Assembly (NCBI GenBank): GCA_018660405.1
Contig: JABJKL010000120.1
Coordinates: forward strand, 1-10,869
DNA length: 10,869 nucleotides
Source of the DNA: Pseudomonadota bacterium
GTDB taxonomy: Bacteria > Pseudomonadota > Gammaproteobacteria > Arenicellales > Arenicellaceae
Direction: 5' to 3'
Shown here: piece after piece, positions 1 to 5,970 of the stretch
Layout: each line of letters opens with the position of its first letter
How positions within the stretch are numbered: the stretch's first letter is position 1
The notes under the pieces: model-generated
Database searches by the model: none
What the model was told of the DNA's origin: nothing
Seen by the model: only the letters and a program-made list of their open reading frames with translations
Made by a program: the position numbers and the translations under genes

Positions 1-47
1 CAGTATTATTTCAATCTCATAGCAGTCTTATCTGAGGTGTTGTAGTA

Positions 48-1076
48 ATGCCATCCACAAAAAGTAGTTTTAAGAAAATAGCCATCGAAGAGGCTTTTAT
101 AACTCAGGAGATTGCGGATGAATTAGCCAAAATCATCGCTGCGGGTTGTCCCGGTGAGCCTGGATTTAAAATGATGGGTGACACCATTTTGAAACCCGGT
201 CCCGGTACTGAGATTATTCACAAACGGCTGATAGATGTGGATCAAGGCCGCATCAAAAATATGGATGCCAGCGGCATTGATATGCAGGTGATTTCAATTA
301 CTTCCCCCGGGGTACAAGTGATCGAGGGTTCTTTGGCACATGAGCTGACTGTGCACGCTAATGATCAATTAACCGCCGCGATAAAAAAACACCCAACACG
401 ATTTGCAGGTTTGGCCGCCGTCGCGCCGCAACGACCTGAACTGGCGGCGATTGAATTGGAGCGTGCCGTATCAACCCTCGGCCTAAAGGGCGCACTGATT
501 AACTCGCATACCCATGGCGAATATCTGGACGACAAAAAATATTGGCCGATTCTGGAAGCGGCCGAAGCTTTAAAAGTACCGATTTATTTGCACCCCCGCA
601 CACCGGCGCCCAGCATGGTAACCCCGTATCTTGATTACGGACTTTTTTTTGCGGGTTGGGGCTTTGCGGTGGAAACCAGCCTACACTCTTTACGGCTCAT
701 TATGGGCGGTGTGTTTGATCAGTTCCCTGACCTGAAGATTATCCTTGGCCATATGGGCGAAGGAATCCCGTTTTACTTGCAGCGAATAGACAATCGTTAT
801 TTGCTACAAATAAAAATTGGTGCGGTAAAAGAAATGAAGAAATTGCCCAGCGAATATTTCAAAGATAACTTTGTTATCACCACCTCTGGAGTAGCCCAGC
901 AATCATCGCTACAGCTTTCGTTGGAAGAACTCGGTGCGGATCGAATCTTATACGCCGCTGACTACCCGTATGAATCCGTCGACGAGTCCGTACAATTTCT
1001 TGACGCAGCACTAATGAGCGACGAAGATAAACATAAAATTTACCATGGCAATGCAGAACGGCTGTTTTCTCTGTGA
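48..1076 (+). CDS. Amidohydrolase, non-oxidative aromatic-acid decarboxylase type
   Basis: The 342-residue protein belongs to the amidohydrolase-2 / ACMSD-like family, whose closest named members are 2,3-dihydroxybenzoate, gamma-resorcylate and 5-carboxyvanillate decarboxylases. These soluble TIM-barrel enzymes bind one divalent metal and remove CO2 from phenolic acids. Visible family marks are the N-terminal EEAF strand (E14/E15), the stretch around NSHTHGEY (152-159), the metal-binding His in LHPR (H182), GHMGEG (234-239, H235) and the Asp in AADYP (D305). The N-terminal EEAF lacks the His of the EEHF form seen in some relatives, as in the 2,3-dihydroxybenzoate decarboxylase branch. Length is normal for the family. 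The ATG at 48 is supported by GAGGT at 34-38, nine bases upstream. The flavin reductase gene follows after 27 bases, so the two are probably co-transcribed. The family call is secure; the substrate cannot be read from the sequence, and some relatives are hydrolases. Confidence 0.88.
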   Translation: MPSTKSSFKKIAIEEAFITQEIADELAKIIAAGCPGEPGFKMMGDTILKPGPGTEIIHKRLIDVDQGRIKNMDASGIDMQVISITSPGVQVIEGSLAHELTVHANDQLTAAIKKHPTRFAGLAAVAPQRPELAAIELERAVSTLGLKGALINSHTHGEYLDDKKYWPILEAAEALKVPIYLHPRTPAPSMVTPYLDYGLFFAGWGFAVETSLHSLRLIMGGVFDQFPDLKIILGHMGEGIPFYLQRIDNRYLLQIKIGAVKEMKKLPSEYFKDNFVITTSGVAQQSSLQLSLEELGADRILYAADYPYESVDESVQFLDAALMSDEDKHKIYHGNAERLFSL

Positions 1077-1103
1077 ACCCCCAATCATCACGTAAACAAG
1101 GCT

Positions 1104-1640
1104 ATGAAACTGATCGTTTTCGGTGCGAGTAACAGCAGTAAATCCATCAATAAAAAGTTGGCAACTTATGCAGGCTCTTTGTTGTTAAAAAAGTTGAAAG
1201 ACGCGCATATGGAAATACTGGATTTAAATGATTTTGAACTGCCACTGTTTGGTGCAGATCTTGAGGAACGGATTGATCCGCCGGAAAATGCCAAAGCCTT
1301 TCTGGCAAAGCTTGCCGAAGCTGATGCGATCATTATCTCTTTTACAGAACACAATCACAGCTACACCGTAGCGTGGAAAAATCTATTTGATTGGTGCACA
1401 AGAATTGAGAAATCCGTTTTCCAGGACAAGCCTGTAGTGCTACTTTCCACTTCTCCGGGTTCGCGCGGCGGAGCCAATGTAATGGAGCGAGCTTTAAAAT
1501 CTCTACCCAGTTATGGCGCGGATATCAAAGCCAACCTGTCTATCCCGAGCTTCTTTGACAATTTTGATATGCAGTCTGGCGAGCTGAAAAACCCGGAACT
1601 CAAACAGCAACTCGAACAAGCGGTGAGCACACTGCGTTAG
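1104..1640 (+). CDS. NAD(P)H-dependent FMN reductase, flavodoxin-like fold
   Basis: This 178-residue protein fits the NADPH-dependent FMN reductase family (FMN_red), which has a flavodoxin-like fold. These enzymes reduce free flavin, quinones or azo/chromate compounds in the cytoplasm. The phosphate-binding loop after the first beta strand is visible as GASNSSKSINKKLA (7-20). The flavin-side motif around EHNHSYTVAWKNLFDW (82-97) matches the usual P-E-Y-N-x-S-x-x-x-x-L-K-N-x-x-D-W pattern, with EH in place of EY. A glycine-rich STSPGSRGG loop lies at 115-123. Length is typical. The start at 1104 has only a weak AAGG (1098-1101) close to the ATG, so translation may be partly coupled to the amidohydrolase that ends 27 bases upstream. 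The pairing hints at a small aromatic-degradation or detoxification unit, but that is inference. The gene converges on deaD, and no convincing terminator lies in the 47 bases between them. Confidence 0.87.
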   Translation: MKLIVFGASNSSKSINKKLATYAGSLLLKKLKDAHMEILDLNDFELPLFGADLEERIDPPENAKAFLAKLAEADAIIISFTEHNHSYTVAWKNLFDWCTRIEKSVFQDKPVVLLSTSPGSRGGANVMERALKSLPSYGADIKANLSIPSFFDNFDMQSGELKNPELKQQLEQAVSTLR

Positions 1641-1687
1641 TAAGCAATAAGCCTGCTTCTCGAGAATGACCCGGGTGAAACTGTTGT

Positions 1688-3718
1688 CTATTTTGGTTTA
1701 GCTTTTGGTTTAGCCTCTGGTTTTAAACGACGCCCACGACGCATAATATTCAAGTCAACGTTCTGGGGCGGATTGGTTGGTGCCTCTGCCGCTTCATTGC
1801 GGAGCTTTCTATTATCCTTTCGCATTTTGTTTTTTTTATTCTTGGGCGAAGCTGAACGTTTGGGTGCCTTTCGTTTCGAGGCTGCGCTTGCGTCAGAACG
1901 ATTCGACTTGAATTTATCGGTAGCCGATGTGTCTTTAGCATAGAAGCCGATATCCAGCGGCTTACCCGCCACATGTACACGCTTGAGCAGCTTCAAGATA
2001 CCTCTAGGAATATCGGCTGGCAGATCTACGGTCGAAAATTCCTCACGAATTTCTATTTCGCCAATGTATCTGGCATCTAAATCGGCCTCGTTAGCAATCG
2101 CCCCAACAATATTGCCTGGTTTAACTTGATCCTTATACCCTACGTCTAAACGAAACCGCTCCATTTTAATTTCAGGAAAGTCAGTCAGCGGTGTTGGCTT
2201 GAGATTGGGTGCCGGTTTGTCGCTTGATTTATCACTACGGCGTTCGCGTGGCTTACGGCGATTATCGCCAAAGTCTCTACGCTCGGATCGTCCACCTCTC
2301 TCCCCCCCTCTTTCACCCCTTCGGCTACCTCTGGAGTCGCCATCTCGAACATTGCTGGTTTGCAAATCGCTGTCTTGAATAAACAGGGGTGCCTGGCCTT
2401 GTGCTAACAACGCAAATGCAGCTGCAATCAAATCGTTATCCAGCTCACTCTCTTGGGTAAGTTCCGCGTAAATTTTCTTGAAGGTTTCAATATTTTTACT
2501 GTTTGTGGCGTTAAGTGCTCGTTGCTTGAAACGCTCAACGCGTGCTTTGTTAATATCGTCGGTACCCGGCAATTGCAAAGCGGGAATTTTTTGATTGGTC
2601 GCCCGCTCAATGGTGCCTAACATGCGCTTTTCACGCGGCGTTAGAAACAATATTGCACAGCCGGTACGACCCGCGCGGCCTGTACGGCCAATTCGATGGA
2701 TATAAGACTCCGTATCGTGTGGCGCATCATAATTAATAACATGACTAATACGATCGATGTCTAATCCACGCGCGGCCACGTCGGTGGCTATCAATAGATT
2801 CAAACGGCCTTTTTTTAATTGTTCGACTATTTTTTCACGTTGATTCTGCGCCACATCACCATTCAAGGCCTCCGCCTTGTAACCAAGGCTTTGGAGCTTT
2901 GTAGCGATTTCATTGGTGGCGATCTTGGTGCGCACAAAAACAATAACGCCATCGTGTTCTTCACCTTCCAGCACCCGCACCATCGCATCAAGCTTATGAC
3001 GTTGCGCAACCATTACGTAGCGCTGCGATGTAGTGGACACTGTGACGGTTTTATTGACGATCTTTATATGTTTTGGGTCTTGCAGGTGCTTATCCGCAAT
3101 GCGCTTGATCTGCGAGGGCATGGTCGCCGAAAATAAGGCGATTTGCCGTGTATCGGGGGTTTGCTCAAGAATCCATTCGACGTCATCGATAAAACCCATT
3201 CGAAGCATTTCATCGGCTTCATCCAATACCAGCGCTTTCAAATCGTTCAGCTTCATTGTTTTGCGTCGCAAGTGATCCATAACACGACCGGGCGTACCCA
3301 CAACAAGCTGCGCACCTTTTCTAAGCTGGCGCAGTTGCCCCTCGTAAGATTGGCCGCCATATACGGCTAGCACGTTCAACCCTTTAAGATGTTTCGCGTA
3401 AGTAGCACACGCCTGGGCCACTTGAATCGCAAGCTCACGCGTGGGTGTCAGGATAATGACCTGTGTTTTGCTCGATTTAACGTCGATGTTGGCAAGCAAC
3501 GGTAATGCAAATGCGGCCGTTTTCCCGGTGCCCGTTTGAGCTTGTCCCAATATGTCGCGACCTTGCAGCAATACTGGAATGCTTTGTGCCTGAATCGGTG
3601 AAGGCACTTCATAGCCCACATCGATAACCGCTTTCATCAGAGGCTCTGGCAAGCCTAAATCGGCAAACAATACTGGCCCTGATTTTACTTTGTCCTGCTC
3701 AGTCTGGTCGTCAGACAT
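1688..3718 (-). CDS. deaD: DEAD-box ATP-dependent RNA helicase DeaD/CsdA
   Basis: The 676-residue protein is a cold-shock type DEAD-box helicase that unwinds RNA duplexes in ribosome assembly and mRNA decay. Motifs run in order: Q-motif near FADLGLPEPL to Q43 (18-45), Walker A AQTGTGKT (60-67), PTREL (92-96), TPGR (142-145), DEAD (166-169), SAT (197-199), ATDVAARGLD (311-320) and HRIGRTGR (341-348). A second-half linker is followed by an Arg/Gly-rich stretch (about 463-496). A DbpA-type RNA-binding domain lies at about 517-592 (RFRLDVGYKDQVKPGNIVGAI begins it), followed by a Lys/Arg-rich low-complexity tail ending in AKPKAKPK. This domain order and length match DeaD/CsdA rather than the shorter RhlE, RhlB or SrmB. 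The ATG at 3718 has GGAG at 3725-3728, six bases upstream. A 189-base gap separates it from the oxidase cluster; it holds a stable hairpin and probably the deaD promoter. Confidence 0.95.
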   Translation of the reverse strand: MSDDQTEQDKVKSGPVLFADLGLPEPLMKAVIDVGYEVPSPIQAQSIPVLLQGRDILGQAQTGTGKTAAFALPLLANIDVKSSKTQVIILTPTRELAIQVAQACATYAKHLKGLNVLAVYGGQSYEGQLRQLRKGAQLVVGTPGRVMDHLRRKTMKLNDLKALVLDEADEMLRMGFIDDVEWILEQTPDTRQIALFSATMPSQIKRIADKHLQDPKHIKIVNKTVTVSTTSQRYVMVAQRHKLDAMVRVLEGEEHDGVIVFVRTKIATNEIATKLQSLGYKAEALNGDVAQNQREKIVEQLKKGRLNLLIATDVAARGLDIDRISHVINYDAPHDTESYIHRIGRTGRAGRTGCAILFLTPREKRMLGTIERATNQKIPALQLPGTDDINKARVERFKQRALNATNSKNIETFKKIYAELTQESELDNDLIAAAFALLAQGQAPLFIQDSDLQTSNVRDGDSRGSRRGERGGERGGRSERRDFGDNRRKPRERRSDKSSDKPAPNLKPTPLTDFPEIKMERFRLDVGYKDQVKPGNIVGAIANEADLDARYIGEIEIREEFSTVDLPADIPRGILKLLKRVHVAGKPLDIGFYAKDTSATDKFKSNRSDASAASKRKAPKRSASPKNKKNKMRKDNRKLRNEAAEAPTNPPQNVDLNIMRRGRRLKPEAKPKAKPK

Positions 3719-3822
3719 CTCTCGCTCCGCTCATGTAAGAAGCCGGCGGTTCCAGTATGGAGATGCTAACTTCGGGGCGCGGAGTATAACGATTAGCAAA
3801 GAAAATACGAGCCAAATTGCTA

Positions 3823-3848
3823 CCAAACCCGGGGAAACCCGGGCTTGG
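3823..3848 (-). terminator. Stable GC-rich hairpin between the oxidase cluster and deaD
   Basis: An 11-bp stem (3823-3833 with 3838-3848) closes on a 4-base loop. On the minus strand every position pairs, one as G-U, and weak pairing can extend outward by about three more. On the plus strand the same position is an A-C mismatch, so the structure fits minus-strand RNA. It lies 60 bases past the subunit IV stop and 104 bases before the deaD ATG. The downstream side is only moderately T-rich (AATTT, then TTTTC), so it is not a canonical intrinsic terminator. It could be a leaky terminator of the oxidase operon or part of the deaD leader. A second small hairpin (GTGCG/CGCAC, 3868-3883) lies between it and subunit IV, with a T5 run in the minus-strand reading between the two. 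Confidence 0.4.
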
Positions 3849-3907
3849 CAAAAAGATAGTGTGAATTGTGCGCTTTAACGCACGGGATGGGGTCTTAAAA
3901 GAGAGTG

Positions 3908-4261
3908 CTAGTGACTAACCGTGTGCTCCACGGCGACATGCGGAGCCGGTGCAAAGAATGTTTCCCGCGTAATATTAGTGTAATCGCCTTCAAGAGACAT
4001 GAGCGCAATAAACGCCAACAGTACACCCGTTGGAACCAGTATCGCAAGTGTCATTGCCAATCGCTCCCAAATCATGTGCATAAAGATGGCGGTAATAAAT
4101 CCTGCCTTCAAAAGCATAAATATAATGATTAGAGTCCACCGCAAATACCCTTGTACCTGTAGGTAATCCACCATGTAAGACCCGGCACTGAGCACAAACA
4201 ACAGCCCCCAGACCCAGAAATAGATGCTAATAGGATGTTGTTGACCTTCTACTTGAGCCAT
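3908..4261 (-). CDS. Cytochrome c oxidase subunit IV, prokaryotic type
   Basis: With the start at 4261 this is a 117-residue membrane protein of the prokaryotic COX4 / CyoD-like family. It is a small accessory subunit that stabilises haem-copper oxidases. Three membrane segments are visible at about 12-33, 40-62 and 68-90. Typical family blocks are YFWVWGLLFVLSAGSYMVDY (14-33), LRWTLIIIFMLLKAGF (40-55) and FMHMIWERLA (60-69). An in-frame ATG at 4330 would add 23 hydrophobic residues and overlap subunit III by 58 bases. I prefer 4261 because the family usually begins with a short MAQ-like end before the HP-x-x-x-YFWVWG block, and because AGGGG (4270-4274) sits eight bases upstream. That ribosome site overlaps the subunit III stop codon, so the two are probably translationally coupled. 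This is the last gene of the cluster. Family and start are confident. Confidence 0.9.
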   Translation of the reverse strand: MAQVEGQQHPISIYFWVWGLLFVLSAGSYMVDYLQVQGYLRWTLIIIFMLLKAGFITAIFMHMIWERLAMTLAILVPTGVLLAFIALMSLEGDYTNITRETFFAPAPHVAVEHTVSH

Positions 4262-4269
4262 GATTGTTG

Positions 4270-4274
4270 CCCCT
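4270..4274 (-). promoter_or_regulatory. Ribosome binding site fixing the subunit IV start
   Basis: AGGGG on the minus strand lies eight bases before the ATG at 4261. It overlaps the TAG stop of subunit III (4273-4275). This favours the 117-residue start over the longer frame at 4330 and suggests stop-start coupling. Confidence 0.7.
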
Positions 4275-4983
4275 ACCAAAGATAAAAGAATGCAAAGATA
4301 AATACCCAGACCAGATCGACGAAATGCCAATACAGGCCCATGGTTTCGACAAACTGGTAACTGCCCTTTCTGCCGGTCATAAAGCCAGGCCGCTCATTAT
4401 CATAACTGCCCCGCATGACCTTCACCGCGGTAATCACCAGAAAAATCACGCCTACTGATACGTGAAAACCATGGAAGCCGGTTACCATAAAAAAGGTCGA
4501 ACCAAACTGTGGTGCTCCCATCGGGTTACCCCAGGGCCGTACACCTTCTTCCACAATCAATTTTGTCCACTCGAAAGCCTGCATACCGACAAAAGAAAGA
4601 CCCAATAACGCGGTCACTATCAGCAGGAAGGCCGTCATGTTCTTATTCTTCTGATAACCAAACCTGACCGCCATAGCCATGGTGCCGCTACTGGTAATCA
4701 AGATAAAGGTCATGATCGCAATAAGTACCAAGGGAATACTATTCCCCATGATCGTCAATGCAAAAACCTCACTGGAGCTCGGCCACACCGCCGTAGTAGT
4801 AGAGCGAACTTCCATATAACTGATCAGAAAGCAGCTGAATATAAAAGTATCGCTAAGCAGAAAGATCCACATCATGGCCTTATGCCACGGAACCCCTTTA
4901 AACGCGCGCTGATCCGAGGACCAATCGGCTGCGACACCCGCCATACCGCCGGTGTGCTCGCCTTGTGCTACTGATTCACTCAT
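4273..4983 (-). CDS. ctaE: Cytochrome c oxidase subunit III
   Basis: The 236-residue protein is a typical COX3 subunit of an aa3/caa3 oxidase in the inner membrane. It has no redox centre and protects the D proton channel and enzyme turnover. Membrane segments are visible at about 36-57, 75-98, 117-138, 160-187 and 214-236, matching the five-helix bacterial form. Conserved blocks include PWHKAMMWIFLLSD (32-45), FEWTKLI (137-143), TGFHGFHV (168-175) and the terminal YWHFVDLVWVFIF (218-230). The start has a clear AGGAT site at 4991-4995, seven bases before the ATG. The left end of the structured 264-bp element begins nine bases beyond that site, so the element spares the translation signal. A second, less similar subunit III gene lies upstream; having two III-type proteins recalls the coxO/coxP pair of the Bradyrhizobium coxMNOP operon. 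Confidence 0.95.
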   Translation of the reverse strand: MSESVAQGEHTGGMAGVAADWSSDQRAFKGVPWHKAMMWIFLLSDTFIFSCFLISYMEVRSTTTAVWPSSSEVFALTIMGNSIPLVLIAIMTFILITSSGTMAMAVRFGYQKNKNMTAFLLIVTALLGLSFVGMQAFEWTKLIVEEGVRPWGNPMGAPQFGSTFFMVTGFHGFHVSVGVIFLVITAVKVMRGSYDNERPGFMTGRKGSYQFVETMGLYWHFVDLVWVFIFAFFYLW

Positions 4984-5004
4984 GGTTTATATCCTGATTT
5001 ATTG

Positions 5005-5036
5005 GTGTAGTATATTAAACAGATCGTATATGTCAG
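5005..5036 (+). repeat. Left terminal inverted repeat of the 264-bp element
   Basis: The 32 bases begin GTGTAGTATATT and end in GTCAG. They pair with 5237-5268, with differences at repeat positions 8, 26 and 28. The repeat starts nine bases beyond the subunit III ribosome binding site. Confidence 0.9.
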
Positions 5037-5038
5037 CA

Positions 5039-5130
5039 AGCCGAGAAGCGGTCATATACTAGGCGCGCTTCGCCGTGAATGGCTAGTCCTTTACAAGAAG
5101 TGCAACAACGTAGATGACCGCTTCTCGGCT
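5039..5130. repeat. Arm 1 hairpin of the element
   Basis: The stem is 5039-5055 paired with 5114-5130, perfect over 17 bp (GCCGAGAAGCGG core). It extends outward three more positions with one mismatch, a G-U in minus-strand RNA. The 58-base loop contains smaller inverted repeats (ACTAG/CTAGT, GGCG/CGCC). Confidence 0.9.
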
Positions 5131-5140
5131 CGCCCGAAGG

Positions 5141-5237
5141 GAGTTCCCCAAATAACCCAATCCATCGTTGTAGTCTTTGCAAAGGGGGCGACCATTCGCT
5201 ACAGGCTACGCCTCGACTTGGATTATTTGGGGAACTC
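5141..5237. repeat. Arm 2 hairpin of the element
   Basis: The stem is 5141-5160 paired with 5218-5237, with 19 of 20 matches (GAGTTCCCCAAATAA core, then CCAA). The one mismatch is a G-U in minus-strand RNA. The stem is unrelated to that of arm 1, while the loop is a diverged inverted copy of the arm 1 loop. The last stem base coincides with the first base of the right terminal repeat. Confidence 0.9.
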
Positions 5238-5268
5238 TGATACATACGATCTGTTTAATACACTACAC
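5237..5268 (-). repeat. Right terminal inverted repeat of the 264-bp element
   Basis: This is the inverted partner of 5005-5036. Base 5268 is also the last base of the TAG stop of the subunit III-like gene, so the element abuts that reading frame exactly. Confidence 0.9.
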
Positions 5269-5936
5269 TAGGTAGACAACATTAAGCCAAATAAGATTAG
5301 CCACACTATTAGCAAAAAGTGCCAATACACCGCACACAATTCCACACTTAAGCGTACCTGTGCAGCATCAGAACCGCGCCATAATCTGGAAACGGCTCTA
5401 ATCCAGGCGACCAAGCCGCCCAATATGTGTAATCCGTGTAGCGCCGTAAATAGATAGAAAAAAGCGTTAGCTGGATTTGAATTTAAAAAATAACCATCAT
5501 CGACCAGCTGCCGCCACGCGAAAAGCTGCCCGACAATAAAGCCGATTGTTAATACGCCAGCCACGTTCAGGCCGACTTTTAAACTGTCAATCCGATCCTG
5601 TTTCGCCGCGTTGCGCGCCCATTGCAGGGCAATACTGCTTAGCACCAGCAAGCCGGTGTTAACCCATAGCAAGTCAGGTTCAGGCAATGGCGTCCAATCA
5701 CCGAGTTTCATGCGCATAGCGTATGCACTGATAAAAAGGCAAAACATGGAAGTGACAACGGCCAGAAACACCCAAAGCCCCGTCTTTGCTTTGGGTTCCG
5801 ACAGTACCCCTGCATCCACATCGCCGACCAAAACACCATCATCCATCACCCAGGGCTTAATGTTGATGGTCTGTTTTACCAACCACCATACAACCACGCC
5901 CATTAAAAAGGCCATAAAGAGTAAGGTTATTGTCAT
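5268..5936 (-). CDS. Cytochrome c oxidase subunit III-like protein (first of two)
   Basis: The 222-residue membrane protein is a diverged COX3-family subunit that occurs beside a normal subunit III in some caa3-type operons. Hydrophobic segments lie at about 1-20, 54-74, 88-105, 122-141, 157-179 and 202-220. COX3 marks are TGLWVFLAVV (52-61), PEPDLLWVNTG (85-95), ALHGLHILGG (165-174) and YWHFLLIVWLILFGL (204-218). The first segment followed by an acidic loop (about 28-48) is additional to the common core. The ATG at 5936 has no strong ribosome site; the gene begins 34 bases after the ctaD stop, so coupling is possible. The TAG stop shares a base with the structured element, so the element may have supplied the stop. 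The C-terminus still looks complete for the family. Bradyrhizobium CoxO is a plausible analogue. Confidence 0.88.
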   Translation of the reverse strand: MTITLLFMAFLMGVVVWWLVKQTINIKPWVMDDGVLVGDVDAGVLSEPKAKTGLWVFLAVVTSMFCLFISAYAMRMKLGDWTPLPEPDLLWVNTGLLVLSSIALQWARNAAKQDRIDSLKVGLNVAGVLTIGFIVGQLFAWRQLVDDGYFLNSNPANAFFYLFTALHGLHILGGLVAWIRAVSRLWRGSDAAQVRLSVELCAVYWHFLLIVWLILFGLMLST

Positions 5937-5970
5937 GATTTTGCTTGCAGAGCTGTTATCTGGTTAATAG

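Larger units (their letters stand above)
5005..5268. mobile_element. 264-bp MITE-like palindromic element with 32-bp TIRs and two internal hairpins
   Basis: The element fills the gap between the two subunit III genes. Terminal repeats 5005-5036 and 5237-5268 are inverted copies, 29 of 32 identical. Inside are two long hairpins. Arm 1 is 5039-5055 with 5114-5130 (17 perfect pairs, extendable to 20 with one mismatch). Arm 2 is 5141-5160 with 5218-5237 (20 pairs, one mismatch). They are joined by about ten bases (5131-5140). The whole folds as a three-way junction. The two arm loops share ordered inverted blocks (AGGCG, GAATGG, CCTTTRCAA, ACAAC, GATG), so the element can also fold as a single long hairpin. 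It codes for nothing convincing. Its right end contributes one base to the stop codon of the upstream gene. I see no clear target-site duplication. Structure is certain; 'mobile' is inferred from the MITE-like form. It could instead be a composite of dispersed palindromic repeats or a selected RNA structure. Confidence 0.75.

Noticed and set aside
1656..1675. TTCTCGAGAA and CCCGGG palindromes between the convergent flavin reductase and deaD genes
   Set aside because: They are short, lack a T-tract on either strand, and do not form a convincing bidirectional terminator.
4262..4330. A 23-residue N-terminal extension of subunit IV from an ATG at 4330
   Set aside because: It would overlap subunit III by 58 bases, and the family normally starts near MAQ. 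The ATG at 4261 has a good AGGGG site eight bases upstream.
5033..5245. A 70-codon minus-strand open frame inside the structured element
   Set aside because: It runs through both hairpin arms, its composition follows the palindromes, and no ribosome site or family resemblance is seen. It is best read as a by-product of the repeat.
4984..5280. Target-site duplication around the 264-bp element
   Set aside because: I compared the flanks (ATTG on the left, TAGG on the right) and alternative TA boundaries within the repeat ends. No direct repeat of three or more bases is convincing.
5611..5967. A 118-codon plus-strand open frame antisense to the subunit III-like gene
   Set aside because: It has no domain-like pattern and opposes a confident membrane protein gene, so I treat it as a shadow.
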